NCBI GenBank assembly: GCA_002297665.1
Contig: DBMS01000261.1
Span: 1-6,225 of the forward strand
Length of the DNA: 6,225 nucleotides
Direction: 5' to 3'
Source: Holophagaceae bacterium UBA692
GTDB taxonomy: Bacteria > Acidobacteriota > Holophagae > Holophagales > Holophagaceae
Positions 1-6,225 of the stretch are shown here, in pieces. The number at the start of each line of letters is the position of its first letter. Position 1 is the stretch's first letter. Position numbers and translations under genes: made by a program. The notes beneath the pieces were generated by a model. It was given only the letters and a program-made list of their open reading frames with translations, was not told the DNA's origin and ran no database searches.

Positions 1-1358
1 GAGTCCCCCATGCGGTCCAGGGCGCCGCGGATGGCCTTCGAGGCGGCCTGGGGGTCCCGGGCGGGGCCGAACGCGCCTTCGGCGCGGGCCTGGGCCTGGA
101 ACCCCTCCTCGTCCTCCAGGCGCAGCGTCACGGCGCCTTCGGTGAAATCCAGGCGGGCCGTCACGGGGATCCGGCGCTCCACCTTGGCGCCCCGCAGGGC
201 CTTGAGCCAGTGGAGGTCCAGGTTGCGGTGGAGCTTCGTCCCCGGGCGGATGCGGGAAGGATCCTGCACGAAGACCTGGCGGCCCTCCACGGCGTTCACC
301 ACGGTGCCGGCGGCGTCAAGGCCGTCCACGAAGGCCAGGCCGTCCCCGGGGTGCAGGTCGGCCGCGCGGTCCAGCAGGAGGCGATCGGCCTGGAGGGAGC
401 TCACGGTGCCGATGAACTCCCCCAGGTGCTTGCCCGTCTCCGGGTTGCCCATGGACTGGCGCCCGCCCTCCAGGCGGTAGGTGGAATGGCCCCGGTGGAA
501 CGTCTTGGCGGGGTCCGGAGCGAAGCCGTGGACCGCCCGGCCCAGGGAGGCCCGCGCCCACTCAGGCCGCCGGTCCAGGACGGCGTCCAGGCGGCGCCGG
601 ATATGGCTCACCACGTTCTTCACGTAGTCGGCGTCCTTGAGGCGCCCTTCGATCTTGAAGCTGGAAAGCCCGGCCTGGGCCAGTTCCTCCAGGTGGTCGG
701 ACAAGTCCAGGTCCTTGATGCTCAGGAGGTGCGAATCGCGCAGGAGCACGCGGCCCCGGGGGTCCACCAGGTTCCAGGGGGCGCGGCAGGGCTGGGCGCA
801 CTCCCCCCGGTTGCCGCTGCGGTCGCAGATGGCGCCGCTGAGGTAGCATTGGCCGCTTTCGCCCACGCAGAGGGCGCCGTACACGAAGCCCTCCAGTTCG
901 ATGGCCGAGGCGTCGCGGATGGCCCGGATCTCCTCCAGGCTCAGCTCCCGGGCGAGGATGGCCCGGGCGAGGCCCTGGCCGGCCAGGAAGGCCACCTTCT
1001 CCGGGCTGTCGCACACGGCCTGGGTGCTGGCGTGAAGGGGCAGAGGGGGCATGTCCAGCTCCAGGTAGGCCATGTCCTGGATGATCAGGGCGTCCACCCC
1101 GGCGCCGTGCAGGTCCCAGGCCAGGCGCCGGGCGTCCTCCAGCTCGGCGTCGAAGACGAGGGTGTTGAGGGTGGCGTAGACCTTGGCGCCCCAGAGGCGG
1201 GCTTCCCGCGTCAGGCGCTCGAAATCGGCCAGGTCGCAGCCCGCGGCCTGGCGCGCGCCGAACCGGGAGGCGCCCATGTATACGGCGTCGGCCCCGCACC
1301 TCAGCGCGAGGATTCCCTGGTCCGCGTTCCGGGCGGGGGCGAGCAGTTCGAGACCCAT
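1..1358 (-). CDS. rlhA: RlhA-like 23S rRNA cytidine hydroxylase, U32 peptidase family (3' end outside window)
   Basis: Reading from ATG at 1358 gives 452 codons without a stop before the left edge; E. coli RlhA (YdcP) is about 650 residues, so roughly 70% is visible. The protein opens with LELLAPARN and has FGAR (33-36), TLNTLVFD (63-70), LIIQDM (91-96), LHASTQ (108-113) and FKIEGRLKD (234-242), which follow E. coli RlhA closely from memory. The peptidase U32 signature (E-x-F-x2-G-[SA]-[LIVM]-C-x4-G-x-C-x-[LIVM]-S) matches exactly at 156-174. Cys164, Cys171, Cys187 and Cys191 are the likely Fe-S ligands. The family name is historical: RlhA makes 5-hydroxycytidine at C2501 of 23S rRNA, and the sister TrhP acts on tRNA. 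RlhA is favoured over TrhP by overall resemblance and by sequence continuing past 380, where the DUF3656 region should begin. A GGAGG (1365-1361) lies only 2 nt from the ATG, closer than usual, but the next ATG (codon 28) would delete the conserved N-terminus. It lies 37 bases after adhE on the same strand. Confidence 0.9.
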   Translation of the reverse strand, partial: MGLELLAPARNADQGILALRCGADAVYMGASRFGARQAAGCDLADFERLTREARLWGAKVYATLNTLVFDAELEDARRLAWDLHGAGVDALIIQDMAYLELDMPPLPLHASTQAVCDSPEKVAFLAGQGLARAILARELSLEEIRAIRDASAIELEGFVYGALCVGESGQCYLSGAICDRSGNRGECAQPCRAPWNLVDPRGRVLLRDSHLLSIKDLDLSDHLEELAQAGLSSFKIEGRLKDADYVKNVVSHIRRRLDAVLDRRPEWARASLGRAVHGFAPDPAKTFHRGHSTYRLEGGRQSMGNPETGKHLGEFIGTVSSLQADRLLLDRAADLHPGDGLAFVDGLDAAGTVVNAVEGRQVFVQDPSRIRPGTKLHRNLDLHWLKALRGAKVERRIPVTARLDFTEGAVTLRLEDEEGFQAQARAEGAFGPARDPQAASKAIRGALDRMGD

Positions 1359-1395
1359 GGCCTCCAGGGTACCAGCAGCCCGGCCCCCCGGGGGT
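1359..1395 (-). promoter_or_regulatory. adhE-rlhA spacer with rlhA ribosome binding site
   Basis: This 37-base gap separates the adhE stop (TGA, 1398-1396) from the rlhA ATG. It holds GGAGG at 1365-1361, the only Shine-Dalgarno candidate for rlhA, and a perfect C5G5 palindrome at 1385-1394. The palindrome has no room for a loop beyond a 3-bp stem and no U-run follows it, so it is not a convincing terminator. I see no promoter. Read-through from adhE into rlhA is therefore the simplest inference. Confidence 0.5.
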
Positions 1396-4002
1396 TCAAC
1401 CCGCCGGTTCCTCGTAGGCCCGCCCGTAGTAGGAATCCACCAGCAGCTGCCTCAATTCCGACAGCAGGGGGTAGCGGGGGTTGCTTCCGGCGCACTGGTC
1501 GTCGAAGGCCGCCTCGGCCATGGCGTCCAGGCGCTCCATGAATTCGGCTTCCCCCACGCCGGCCTCCCGGATGGAGCCGGGGATGGCCAGGGTCCGCTTG
1601 AGTTCCTCCAGCCATGCCAGCAGGCTTTCGATGCGTTCGGCCGTATTGCGGCCGGAAAGGTCCAGGTGCCGGGCGATCTCCCCGTAGCGGTGACGGGCCT
1701 GGGGACGGTCGTAGGGGCTGAAGGCCGTCTGCTTGGTCGGAGTATCGGTGGCGTTGTAGCGGATGACGTTGGCGATGAGCAGCCCGTTGCAGAGGCCGTG
1801 CGCCAGGTGGAACGCCGACCCGAGCGCGTGCGCCAGGGCGTGGCACGCCCCCAGGAAGGCGTTGGCGAAGGCCATGCCGGCGAGGGTGGAGGCGTGGTGC
1901 ACCTGCTCCCGGGCATGGGGGTCGCCGGCGCCCCGCAGGTAGGCCGCGGGGAGGTGGTCCTTGAGCAGGCCCAGGGCCTGGAGGGCCTGGGGATCGGAGT
2001 ACGGGTTGGCCATGACCGACACGTAGGCCTCCAGCGCGTGGGTCACGGCGTCGATGCCGCCGAAGGCGGTGAGGGGGCCCGGCAGGTCCAGGACCAGGTC
2101 GGGGTCCACGATGGCAAGGGTGGGCGTCAGTTCGTAGTCGGCCAGGGGGTACTTCCGGCCGGTGGTCCCGTCGGTCACCACCGCGAAGGGGGTCACTTCC
2201 GAGCCGGTGCCCGAGGTGGTGGGGATGGCCACCAGGACGCAGGTCGCCCCCATCTTGGGGAAGGCGCAGATGCGCTTGCGGATGTCCATGAAGCGCAGCG
2301 CCAGGTCCTCGAACCGCACCTCGGGGTGCTCGTACAGCACGCCCATGATCTTGGCGGCGTCCATGGGCGAGCCCCCGCCCAGGGCCACCAGGACGTCGGG
2401 CTTGAAGGCCGCGAGCATGGCGACGCCCCGGCGGACCGCCTCCAGGGTGGGGTCGGCCTCCACCTCATGGAAGACCTCCACCTCCAGGCCCAGGTCCCTG
2501 AGGATGCGCACGGTGGCGTCCACCCGCCCGTGGTCGAAGAGCCAGCGGTCCGTGACGATGGCCGCGCGCCGGCGCCCGCGCAGCTCCTCCAGGGCGAAAG
2601 GCAGGCATCCCCGCCGGAAGTAGATGCTCCGCGGGAGCTTGAACCACTGCATGTTCTCGGCCCTCCGGGCGACGGTCTTGTGATTGAGGAGGTGCCGGGG
2701 GCCCACGTTCTCGGAGATGGAGTTGCCCCCCCAGGAACCGCACCCCAGGGTGAGCGACGGCGCAAGGTTGAAGTTGTAGAGGTCGCCGATGCCCCCCTGG
2801 GAGGCCGGGCTGTTCACCAGGATCCGCGCGGTCTTCATGCGCGCGCCGAAAGCCGCGACCCGGTCGGCCCGCAGGTCCTGGTCCGTGTGGAGCACCGACG
2901 TGTGCCCGATGCCCCCCAGGGCCACGAGGGCCTCGGCCGTGGCCACCGCCCCGTCGAAGTCCGCGGCCCGGTAGAGGCCCAGCGTGGGCGAGAGCTTCTC
3001 ATGGGCGAAGGCCTCCTCGGCGCCGGTGGACGTCACCTCGCCGATGAGCACCCGGGTGCCGGGGGGCGCCTGGATCCCCGCCAGGGCCGCGATGGCCTGG
3101 GCGGACTGGCCCACCACCGCCCCGTTCAGGGCCCCGTCCACCAGCAGGACGCGCTTGACGGCCTCGCACTGGGCGGGGTCAAGGATGTGGCCGCCGTGGC
3201 TCCGGAAGCGCTCGCGCAGGGCGTCGTAGACCGCGTCCACGGCGATGACGGCCTGCTCCGAGGCGCAGACGACGCCGTTGTCGAAGGTCTTGGAGAGCAG
3301 GATGGAGGCCACCGCGCGCTTGAGGTCGGCGAACTCGTCGACCACCACGGGGGTGTTGCCGGCGCCCACCCCGATGGCCGGCTTGCCCGAGGCGTAGGCC
3401 GCCCGGACCATGCCCGGCCCCCCGGTGGCCAGGACCAGGTTGACTTCCGGGTGGCGCATGAGGTGGTCGGTGAGCTCCACGCGGGGCTGGTCGATCCATC
3501 CGATGACGTCGGGCGGCGCCCCGGCGGCCACCGCCGCCTCCAGGACCAGCCGGGCCGCGGCGCAGGTGCACCGCCGGGCCCGGGGATGGGGGCTGAAGAT
3601 GATGGCGTTGCGGGTCTTCAGGCTTATGAGCGCCTTGAAGATGGCCGTGGAGGTGGGGTTGGTGGTGGGCACGATGCCGCAGATGAGGCCCACGGGTTCA
3701 GCCAGGGTGCAGGTGCCGTACAGCGGCTCCTCGGCGATCACGCCGCAGGTCCTTTCGTCCTTGTAGGCGTTGTAGATGTATTCGGCGGCGAAGTGGTTCT
3801 TGATGACCTTGTCCTCCAGCACGCCCATGCCCGTCTCCTCCACCGCCATGCGGGCCAGGGGGATGCGCGCGTCCGCGGCCGCCAGGGCGGCCTGGCGGAA
3901 GATCACGTCCACCTGGTCCTGGGTGAAGGACGCGAACCGGCGCTGGGCGTCCAGGACGCGGGCGACCAGCTCGTCGAGCTGCTGCAGGGTTTCGACCGGC
4001 AT
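1396..4002 (-). CDS. adhE: Bifunctional acetaldehyde-CoA / alcohol dehydrogenase AdhE
   Basis: AdhE reduces acetyl-CoA to acetaldehyde and then to ethanol with two NADH, the NAD+-regenerating end of fermentation; family members assemble into cytoplasmic spirosome filaments. The 868 residues align with E. coli AdhE (891) along their whole length. The N-terminal aldehyde dehydrogenase domain (about 1-440) has VPTTNPTST (111-119), ATGGPG (192-197), GAGNTP (213-218) and the catalytic Cys246 in GVVCASEQ. The linker contains GCGSWGGNSISENVGP (420-435). The C-terminal iron-dependent alcohol dehydrogenase domain (about 455-868) has GGGSPMDAAK (542-551), TTSGTGSE (595-602) and the expected metal ligands Asp651, His655, His721 and His735. 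All key residues are present, so it should be active. The Lys/Ala-rich tail of the E. coli enzyme is missing. Tyr668 stands where E. coli has Phe670, a spirosome-contact residue, and Cys145/Cys147 replace non-cysteines. The ATG at 4002 has GGGGAGGT 5 nt upstream and gives the same N-terminus as E. coli. Base composition matches the neighbours, so nothing suggests recent transfer. Confidence 0.98.
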   Translation of the reverse strand: MPVETLQQLDELVARVLDAQRRFASFTQDQVDVIFRQAALAAADARIPLARMAVEETGMGVLEDKVIKNHFAAEYIYNAYKDERTCGVIAEEPLYGTCTLAEPVGLICGIVPTTNPTSTAIFKALISLKTRNAIIFSPHPRARRCTCAAARLVLEAAVAAGAPPDVIGWIDQPRVELTDHLMRHPEVNLVLATGGPGMVRAAYASGKPAIGVGAGNTPVVVDEFADLKRAVASILLSKTFDNGVVCASEQAVIAVDAVYDALRERFRSHGGHILDPAQCEAVKRVLLVDGALNGAVVGQSAQAIAALAGIQAPPGTRVLIGEVTSTGAEEAFAHEKLSPTLGLYRAADFDGAVATAEALVALGGIGHTSVLHTDQDLRADRVAAFGARMKTARILVNSPASQGGIGDLYNFNLAPSLTLGCGSWGGNSISENVGPRHLLNHKTVARRAENMQWFKLPRSIYFRRGCLPFALEELRGRRRAAIVTDRWLFDHGRVDATVRILRDLGLEVEVFHEVEADPTLEAVRRGVAMLAAFKPDVLVALGGGSPMDAAKIMGVLYEHPEVRFEDLALRFMDIRKRICAFPKMGATCVLVAIPTTSGTGSEVTPFAVVTDGTTGRKYPLADYELTPTLAIVDPDLVLDLPGPLTAFGGIDAVTHALEAYVSVMANPYSDPQALQALGLLKDHLPAAYLRGAGDPHAREQVHHASTLAGMAFANAFLGACHALAHALGSAFHLAHGLCNGLLIANVIRYNATDTPTKQTAFSPYDRPQARHRYGEIARHLDLSGRNTAERIESLLAWLEELKRTLAIPGSIREAGVGEAEFMERLDAMAEAAFDDQCAGSNPRYPLLSELRQLLVDSYYGRAYEEPAG

Positions 4003-4004
4003 GT

Positions 4005-4038
4005 GGCACCTCCCCGCATGGGATGCCGGGAGGGTGCC
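4005..4038 (-). promoter_or_regulatory. Hairpin enclosing the adhE Shine-Dalgarno sequence
   Basis: In adhE mRNA sense this 34-base element reads from 4038 to 4005. The 5' arm (4038-4028, GGCACCCTCCC) pairs with the 3' arm (4014-4005, GGGAGGTGCC) over 10 bp with one bulged C. A 4-bp inner stem, GCAT (4026-4023) with ATGC (4019-4016), closes a CCC loop; one C-C position (G-G in the transcript) separates the two stems. The ribosome binding site GGGGAGGT (4015-4008) lies almost wholly in the 3' arm, and the stem ends 2 nt before the ATG. The pairing is read directly from the sequence; control of translation is inferred. In double-stranded DNA the same symmetry could instead be a repressor site. 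Confidence 0.55.
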
Positions 4039-4067
4039 GGGCGGTTCTACCGGCCGCCGCCCTTTTT
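4039..4067 (+). other. Inverted repeat followed by T-run, terminator-like on the plus strand
   Basis: GGGCGG (4039-4044) and CCGCCC (4057-4062) are perfect inverted repeats around a 12-base spacer. On the plus strand they are followed by TTTTT (4063-4067), the shape of an intrinsic terminator. Both flanking genes run on the minus strand, where the A-run comes before the stem and no U-run follows, so it would not stop the DUF2461 transcript in the usual way. It could limit antisense transcription into the DUF2461 gene, or be a structured piece of the adhE leader directly adjoining the 4005-4038 hairpin. The T-run overlaps the DUF2461 stop codon. Function is uncertain. Confidence 0.3.
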
Positions 4068-4741
4068 CACCAGGGAAGTCCCAGGGCCTTGGCCAGGAAC
4101 TTCTGCAGGGGCGCGTTCCGGCGGCAGATCTCCGTGTAGGCTTCCAGGAAGTCGCCCGCGCAGATCTGCTTCTGCGTCAGGGGCTGGTGCGTGTAGAAGT
4201 CCTTGAGCTTCAGGTCCTCCGCCAGGGGATGGGCGGCGTCGAAGCCCTGGGGCACGCGCGCCAGGGCCTCACCCAGCACCTCCAGTCCGGCCCCGCCGAT
4301 GGCCCTCCATTCCCGCGGGCGGCTGACGATGCGGTCCCGCACCGCCTTCAGGGCCGCCGCGTCGGGGCGCCACAGGCCCGCGCTGGCGAAGCATCCGCCG
4401 GGCTCCAGGTGCAGGTAGAACCCCGGCGAGTGCACGTCCCTGGGACAGGCGCCGTGGCGGAACTGGGCCCCGACGTTGGTCTTGTAGGGGGACTTGTCGC
4501 GGGAGAATCGCGTGTCCCGGAAGATGCGGAACATGGAGCCGCCGCTGGGCCGGGGGTCGGCGAGGAAGTGGCGGCTGATCCCCGAGAGGGGTTCCCCGAA
4601 GGCCAGGATGAAGGCGAGGAGCGGGTCGCGCACGTCCTCCTCGTACCGGGAACGGTTGTCCTGGAACCATTCCCGCGTATTGTTCTCCCGCAGCTCCGTC
4701 AGGAACCGGAAGAAGGCCGGCGTGAACCAAGGATTCGCCAT
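4067..4741 (-). CDS. DUF2461 / TIGR02453 family protein of unknown function
   Basis: The 224-residue protein is full length for this family of roughly 210-230 residues. The family hallmarks appear in order: ENNTREWFQDNRSRYEEDVR (19-38), FRIFRDTRFSRDKSPYKT (71-88), GFYLHLEPGG (107-116), AGLWRPD (121-127) and KDFYTHQPLT (180-189). No signal peptide or membrane segment is visible, so it is probably cytoplasmic. No biochemical activity is established for the family that I know of; the conserved Arg, Asp, Lys and Trp residues suggest a binding or catalytic pocket, but that is inference. The ATG at 4741 is preceded by GGAGG (4753-4749) with 7 nt spacing, and the protein begins at the conserved 'WF' just ahead of the first motif. 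It is divergent from pgi and lies 64 bases before adhE on the same strand. Co-transcription with adhE is possible but the gap is structured, so the two may be separately controlled. Confidence 0.92.
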   Translation of the reverse strand: MANPWFTPAFFRFLTELRENNTREWFQDNRSRYEEDVRDPLLAFILAFGEPLSGISRHFLADPRPSGGSMFRIFRDTRFSRDKSPYKTNVGAQFRHGACPRDVHSPGFYLHLEPGGCFASAGLWRPDAAALKAVRDRIVSRPREWRAIGGAGLEVLGEALARVPQGFDAAHPLAEDLKLKDFYTHQPLTQKQICAGDFLEAYTEICRRNAPLQKFLAKALGLPW

Positions 4742-4742
4742 T

Positions 4743-4756
4743 CCTGGACCTCCAGG
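4743..4756. repeat. 14-bp inverted repeat over the DUF2461 ribosome binding site
   Basis: CCTGGA (4743-4748) and TCCAGG (4751-4756) form a perfect 6-bp inverted repeat around CC. The DUF2461 Shine-Dalgarno GGAGG (4753-4749) falls within it. In the transcript it can fold as a 5-bp stem with a 4-nt loop, partly hiding that site. As DNA, it sits between the two divergent genes and could bind a dimeric regulator. A 6-bp arm can occur by chance in GC-rich sequence. Confidence 0.35.
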
Positions 4757-4761
4757 TGCCC

Positions 4762-4770
4762 ATTATCCCA
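4762..4770 (-). promoter_or_regulatory. Possible extended -10 promoter for the DUF2461 gene
   Basis: On the minus strand the bases from 4770 to 4762 read TGGGATAAT: an extended -10 TG, one base, then GATAAT, which differs from TATAAT at one position. It is one of the few AT-rich spots in this GC-rich window and faces the DUF2461 gene. No good -35 box lies 16-18 bases upstream, which is acceptable for extended -10 promoters. Transcription would start near 4757-4755, leaving a very short leader with the Shine-Dalgarno almost at the 5' end. That weakens the case. Confidence 0.3.
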
Positions 4771-4816
4771 GACGGGGCGTGGTTCCGCTAATCTGGAAGG
4801 AGATGCCGAGGCGCCC

Positions 4817-6225
4817 ATGACACACCTTACCGAATCCCAGGCCTGGAAGGCGCTCAGCCTCCACCACCAGGAAATCCAGGGCGTCCACCTCAGGGAGCTC
4901 TTCGCCGGGGACCCGGGCCGCGGCGAGGCCATGGCCTGCGAAGCCGCGGGCCTGTACCTCGACTATTCCAAGAACCGCGCCACCGCCGGCACCCTGGCCC
5001 TGCTCATGGCCCTGGCCCGGGAGCGGGGCCTGGAGGGGCGCATCGAGGCCATGTTCCGGGGCGAGCGCATCAACCTCACCGAGAACCGCGCCGTGCTCCA
5101 CGTGGCCCTGCGGGCCCCCCGGGGCGCGGTGATCGAGGTGGACGGGCGCAACGTCGTCCCGGACGTCCACGCGGTGCTGGACCGCATGGCGGCCTTCGCC
5201 GAGGGCATCCGGTCCGGCACCCGGAAGGGCTTCACGGGCGAGGCCATCCGGACGGTGGTGAACATCGGCATCGGCGGCTCCGACCTGGGCCCGGCCATGG
5301 TCTGCGAGGCCCTGCGCGCCTACTCCGCGCGCGGCCTCCGGTTCCGCTTCGTCTCCAACGTGGACGCCACCGACCTCACCGAGGCCCTGCGGGACCTGGA
5401 CCCCCGCACCACCCTCTTCGTGGTCTCCAGCAAGACCTTCACCACCCAGGAGACCATGGCCAACGCCGCCAGCGCCCGGGCCTGGTGCCTGGAGGCGCTG
5501 AAGGACGAGGCGGCCATCGCCAGCCACTTCGTCGCCGTGTCCACCGACGCCGCCAAGGTCGCGGCCTTCGGCATCGACACCGCCAACATGTTCGGCTTCT
5601 GGGACTGGGTCGGGGGCCGCTACTCCCTGGATTCGGCCATCGGGCTTTCCACCATGATCGCCATCGGCCCCGAGAGGTTCCGGGAGTTCCTGGACGGCTT
5701 CCGCGCCATGGACGAGCACTTCCGCACCGCCCCCTTCGAGCGGAACCTGCCGGTCATCCTGGGCATGCTCGGCGTCTGGTACGCCGACTTCTTCGGGGCC
5801 CCGACCGTGGCGGTGCTTCCCTACGACCACTACCTCCGGCGCTTCCCGGCCTATCTTCAGCAGCTGGTCATGGAAAGCAACGGCAAGTCCGTCACCCGGG
5901 ACGGCGCGCGGGTGGACTACGCCACCAGCCCCGTCTACTGGGGCGAGCCCGGCACCAACGGCCAGCATTCCTTCTACCAGCTCATCCACCAGGGCACCCA
6001 CCTGATCCCCTGCGACTTCATCGCCTTCGCCACCCCGCTCAACCCCCTGGGCGGCCACCACGCCATGCTGCTCAGCAACGTGCTGGCCCAGACCGAGGCT
6101 CTCGCCTTCGGCAAGACGCCCGAGGCCGTGGCCGCCGAAGGCACCCCCGCCTGGCTCGTGCCCCACCGCACCTTCGAGGGCAACCGGCCCTCCAACGTCC
6201 TGCTGGCCCGGCGCCTCACCCCGGC
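4817..6225 (+). CDS. pgi: Glucose-6-phosphate isomerase (3' end outside window)
   Basis: Pgi interconverts glucose 6-phosphate and fructose 6-phosphate at the entry to glycolysis, and in reverse in gluconeogenesis, in the cytoplasm. The 469 codons visible are about 85% of the usual 545-550. The N-terminal substrate loop GIGGSDLGP (151-159), the phosphate-binding SSKTFTTQET (204-213), signature 1 around WVGGRYSLDSAIG (264-276), catalytic Glu353 in ESNGK and catalytic His384 in GTNGQHSFYQLIHQG (379-393) are all present. The C-terminal catalytic lysine and second signature lie beyond the window. Residue numbering is offset by 2 from E. coli (Glu355, His386), indicating the long bacterial form. 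The ATG at 4817 was chosen because the protein then begins at the normal place. It has GAGG 5 nt upstream (4808-4811); a stronger AAGGAG (4797-4802) is 14 nt away, too far for this ATG. The reading frame stays open upstream without a better start. It diverges from the DUF2461 gene across 75 bases. Confidence 0.97.
   Translation, partial: MTHLTESQAWKALSLHHQEIQGVHLRELFAGDPGRGEAMACEAAGLYLDYSKNRATAGTLALLMALARERGLEGRIEAMFRGERINLTENRAVLHVALRAPRGAVIEVDGRNVVPDVHAVLDRMAAFAEGIRSGTRKGFTGEAIRTVVNIGIGGSDLGPAMVCEALRAYSARGLRFRFVSNVDATDLTEALRDLDPRTTLFVVSSKTFTTQETMANAASARAWCLEALKDEAAIASHFVAVSTDAAKVAAFGIDTANMFGFWDWVGGRYSLDSAIGLSTMIAIGPERFREFLDGFRAMDEHFRTAPFERNLPVILGMLGVWYADFFGAPTVAVLPYDHYLRRFPAYLQQLVMESNGKSVTRDGARVDYATSPVYWGEPGTNGQHSFYQLIHQGTHLIPCDFIAFATPLNPLGGHHAMLLSNVLAQTEALAFGKTPEAVAAEGTPAWLVPHRTFEGNRPSNVLLARRLTP

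Noticed and set aside
562..1299. A 245-codon Pro/Arg/Gly-rich frame on the minus strand inside rlhA, and similar frames inside adhE and the DUF2461 gene
   Set aside because: These are frame-shifted readings of well-identified genes with the typical Arg/Pro/Gly bias of out-of-frame GC-rich DNA. No frameshift is needed, because the main frames are unbroken.
1385..1394. C5G5 palindrome between adhE and rlhA as a terminator
   Set aside because: It has no loop-forming centre beyond a 3-bp stem and no U-run follows on the minus strand.
210..1541. A 443-codon open frame on the plus strand, antisense to rlhA
   Set aside because: Same GC-driven shadow effect; the composition is low-complexity, no family is recognisable, and the minus-strand frame carries an exact U32 signature.
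1396..4002. Recent horizontal transfer of adhE, because the protein is so close to E. coli AdhE
   Set aside because: Codon and base composition match the neighbouring genes, there are no flanking repeats, integrase or tRNA, and AdhE is widespread and highly conserved.
4003..4066. Rex-type (TTGTGAA-N6-TTCACAA) operator upstream of adhE
   Set aside because: Rex often controls adhE in other bacteria, but no matching AT-rich palindrome is present in this gap.
1183..4206. A 1007-codon open frame on the plus strand, antisense to adhE
   Set aside because: It mirrors adhE codons whose wobble bases are nearly all G/C, which removes stops from the opposite strand. The product is a Gly/Val/His/Gln/Pro-rich string with no recognisable domain, and it overruns three real genes or gaps.
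4763..6166. A 467-codon open frame on the minus strand, antisense to pgi
   Set aside because: Its sequence is Gly/Val/His/Glu-rich without domain motifs, while the plus strand encodes an intact Pgi with catalytic residues.

Overview
This is an ordinary stretch of a very GC-rich bacterial chromosome carrying four protein genes; two run off the window edges. Third codon positions are almost all G or C in all four. There are no signs of mobile elements, RNA genes or CRISPR. The mix (an E. coli-type AdhE, a U32 rRNA hydroxylase, a DUF2461 protein and a bacterial Pgi) points to a Gram-negative-type bacterium able to ferment. A high-GC member of the Acidobacteriota (Holophaga/Geothrix-like) or of the former Deltaproteobacteria would fit, but the window alone cannot decide this.

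Layout. On the minus strand, read from right to left, are a DUF2461 family protein (4741-4067), the bifunctional aldehyde/alcohol dehydrogenase adhE (4002-1396) and an rlhA-like peptidase-U32 family gene (1358 to beyond the left edge). On the plus strand, pgi (glucose-6-phosphate isomerase) starts at 4817 and runs off the right edge. DUF2461 and pgi diverge from a 75-base gap. The three minus-strand genes are separated by 64 and 37 bases and could form one transcript, though adhE may also have its own control.

How the genes relate. Pgi feeds glucose-6-phosphate into glycolysis. AdhE disposes of the resulting acetyl-CoA and NADH as ethanol, regenerating NAD+ and CoA. RlhA in E. coli hydroxylates a 23S rRNA cytidine in an iron-dependent way. 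The DUF2461 protein has no established role.

The most notable non-coding signal is in the 64-base gap in front of adhE. It is filled by two adjoining inverted repeats. The one next to the gene (4005-4038) places the whole adhE Shine-Dalgarno sequence inside a stem of about 10 bp. This resembles in principle the ribosome-site occlusion reported for E. coli adhE mRNA. I found no previously undescribed multi-gene system here.
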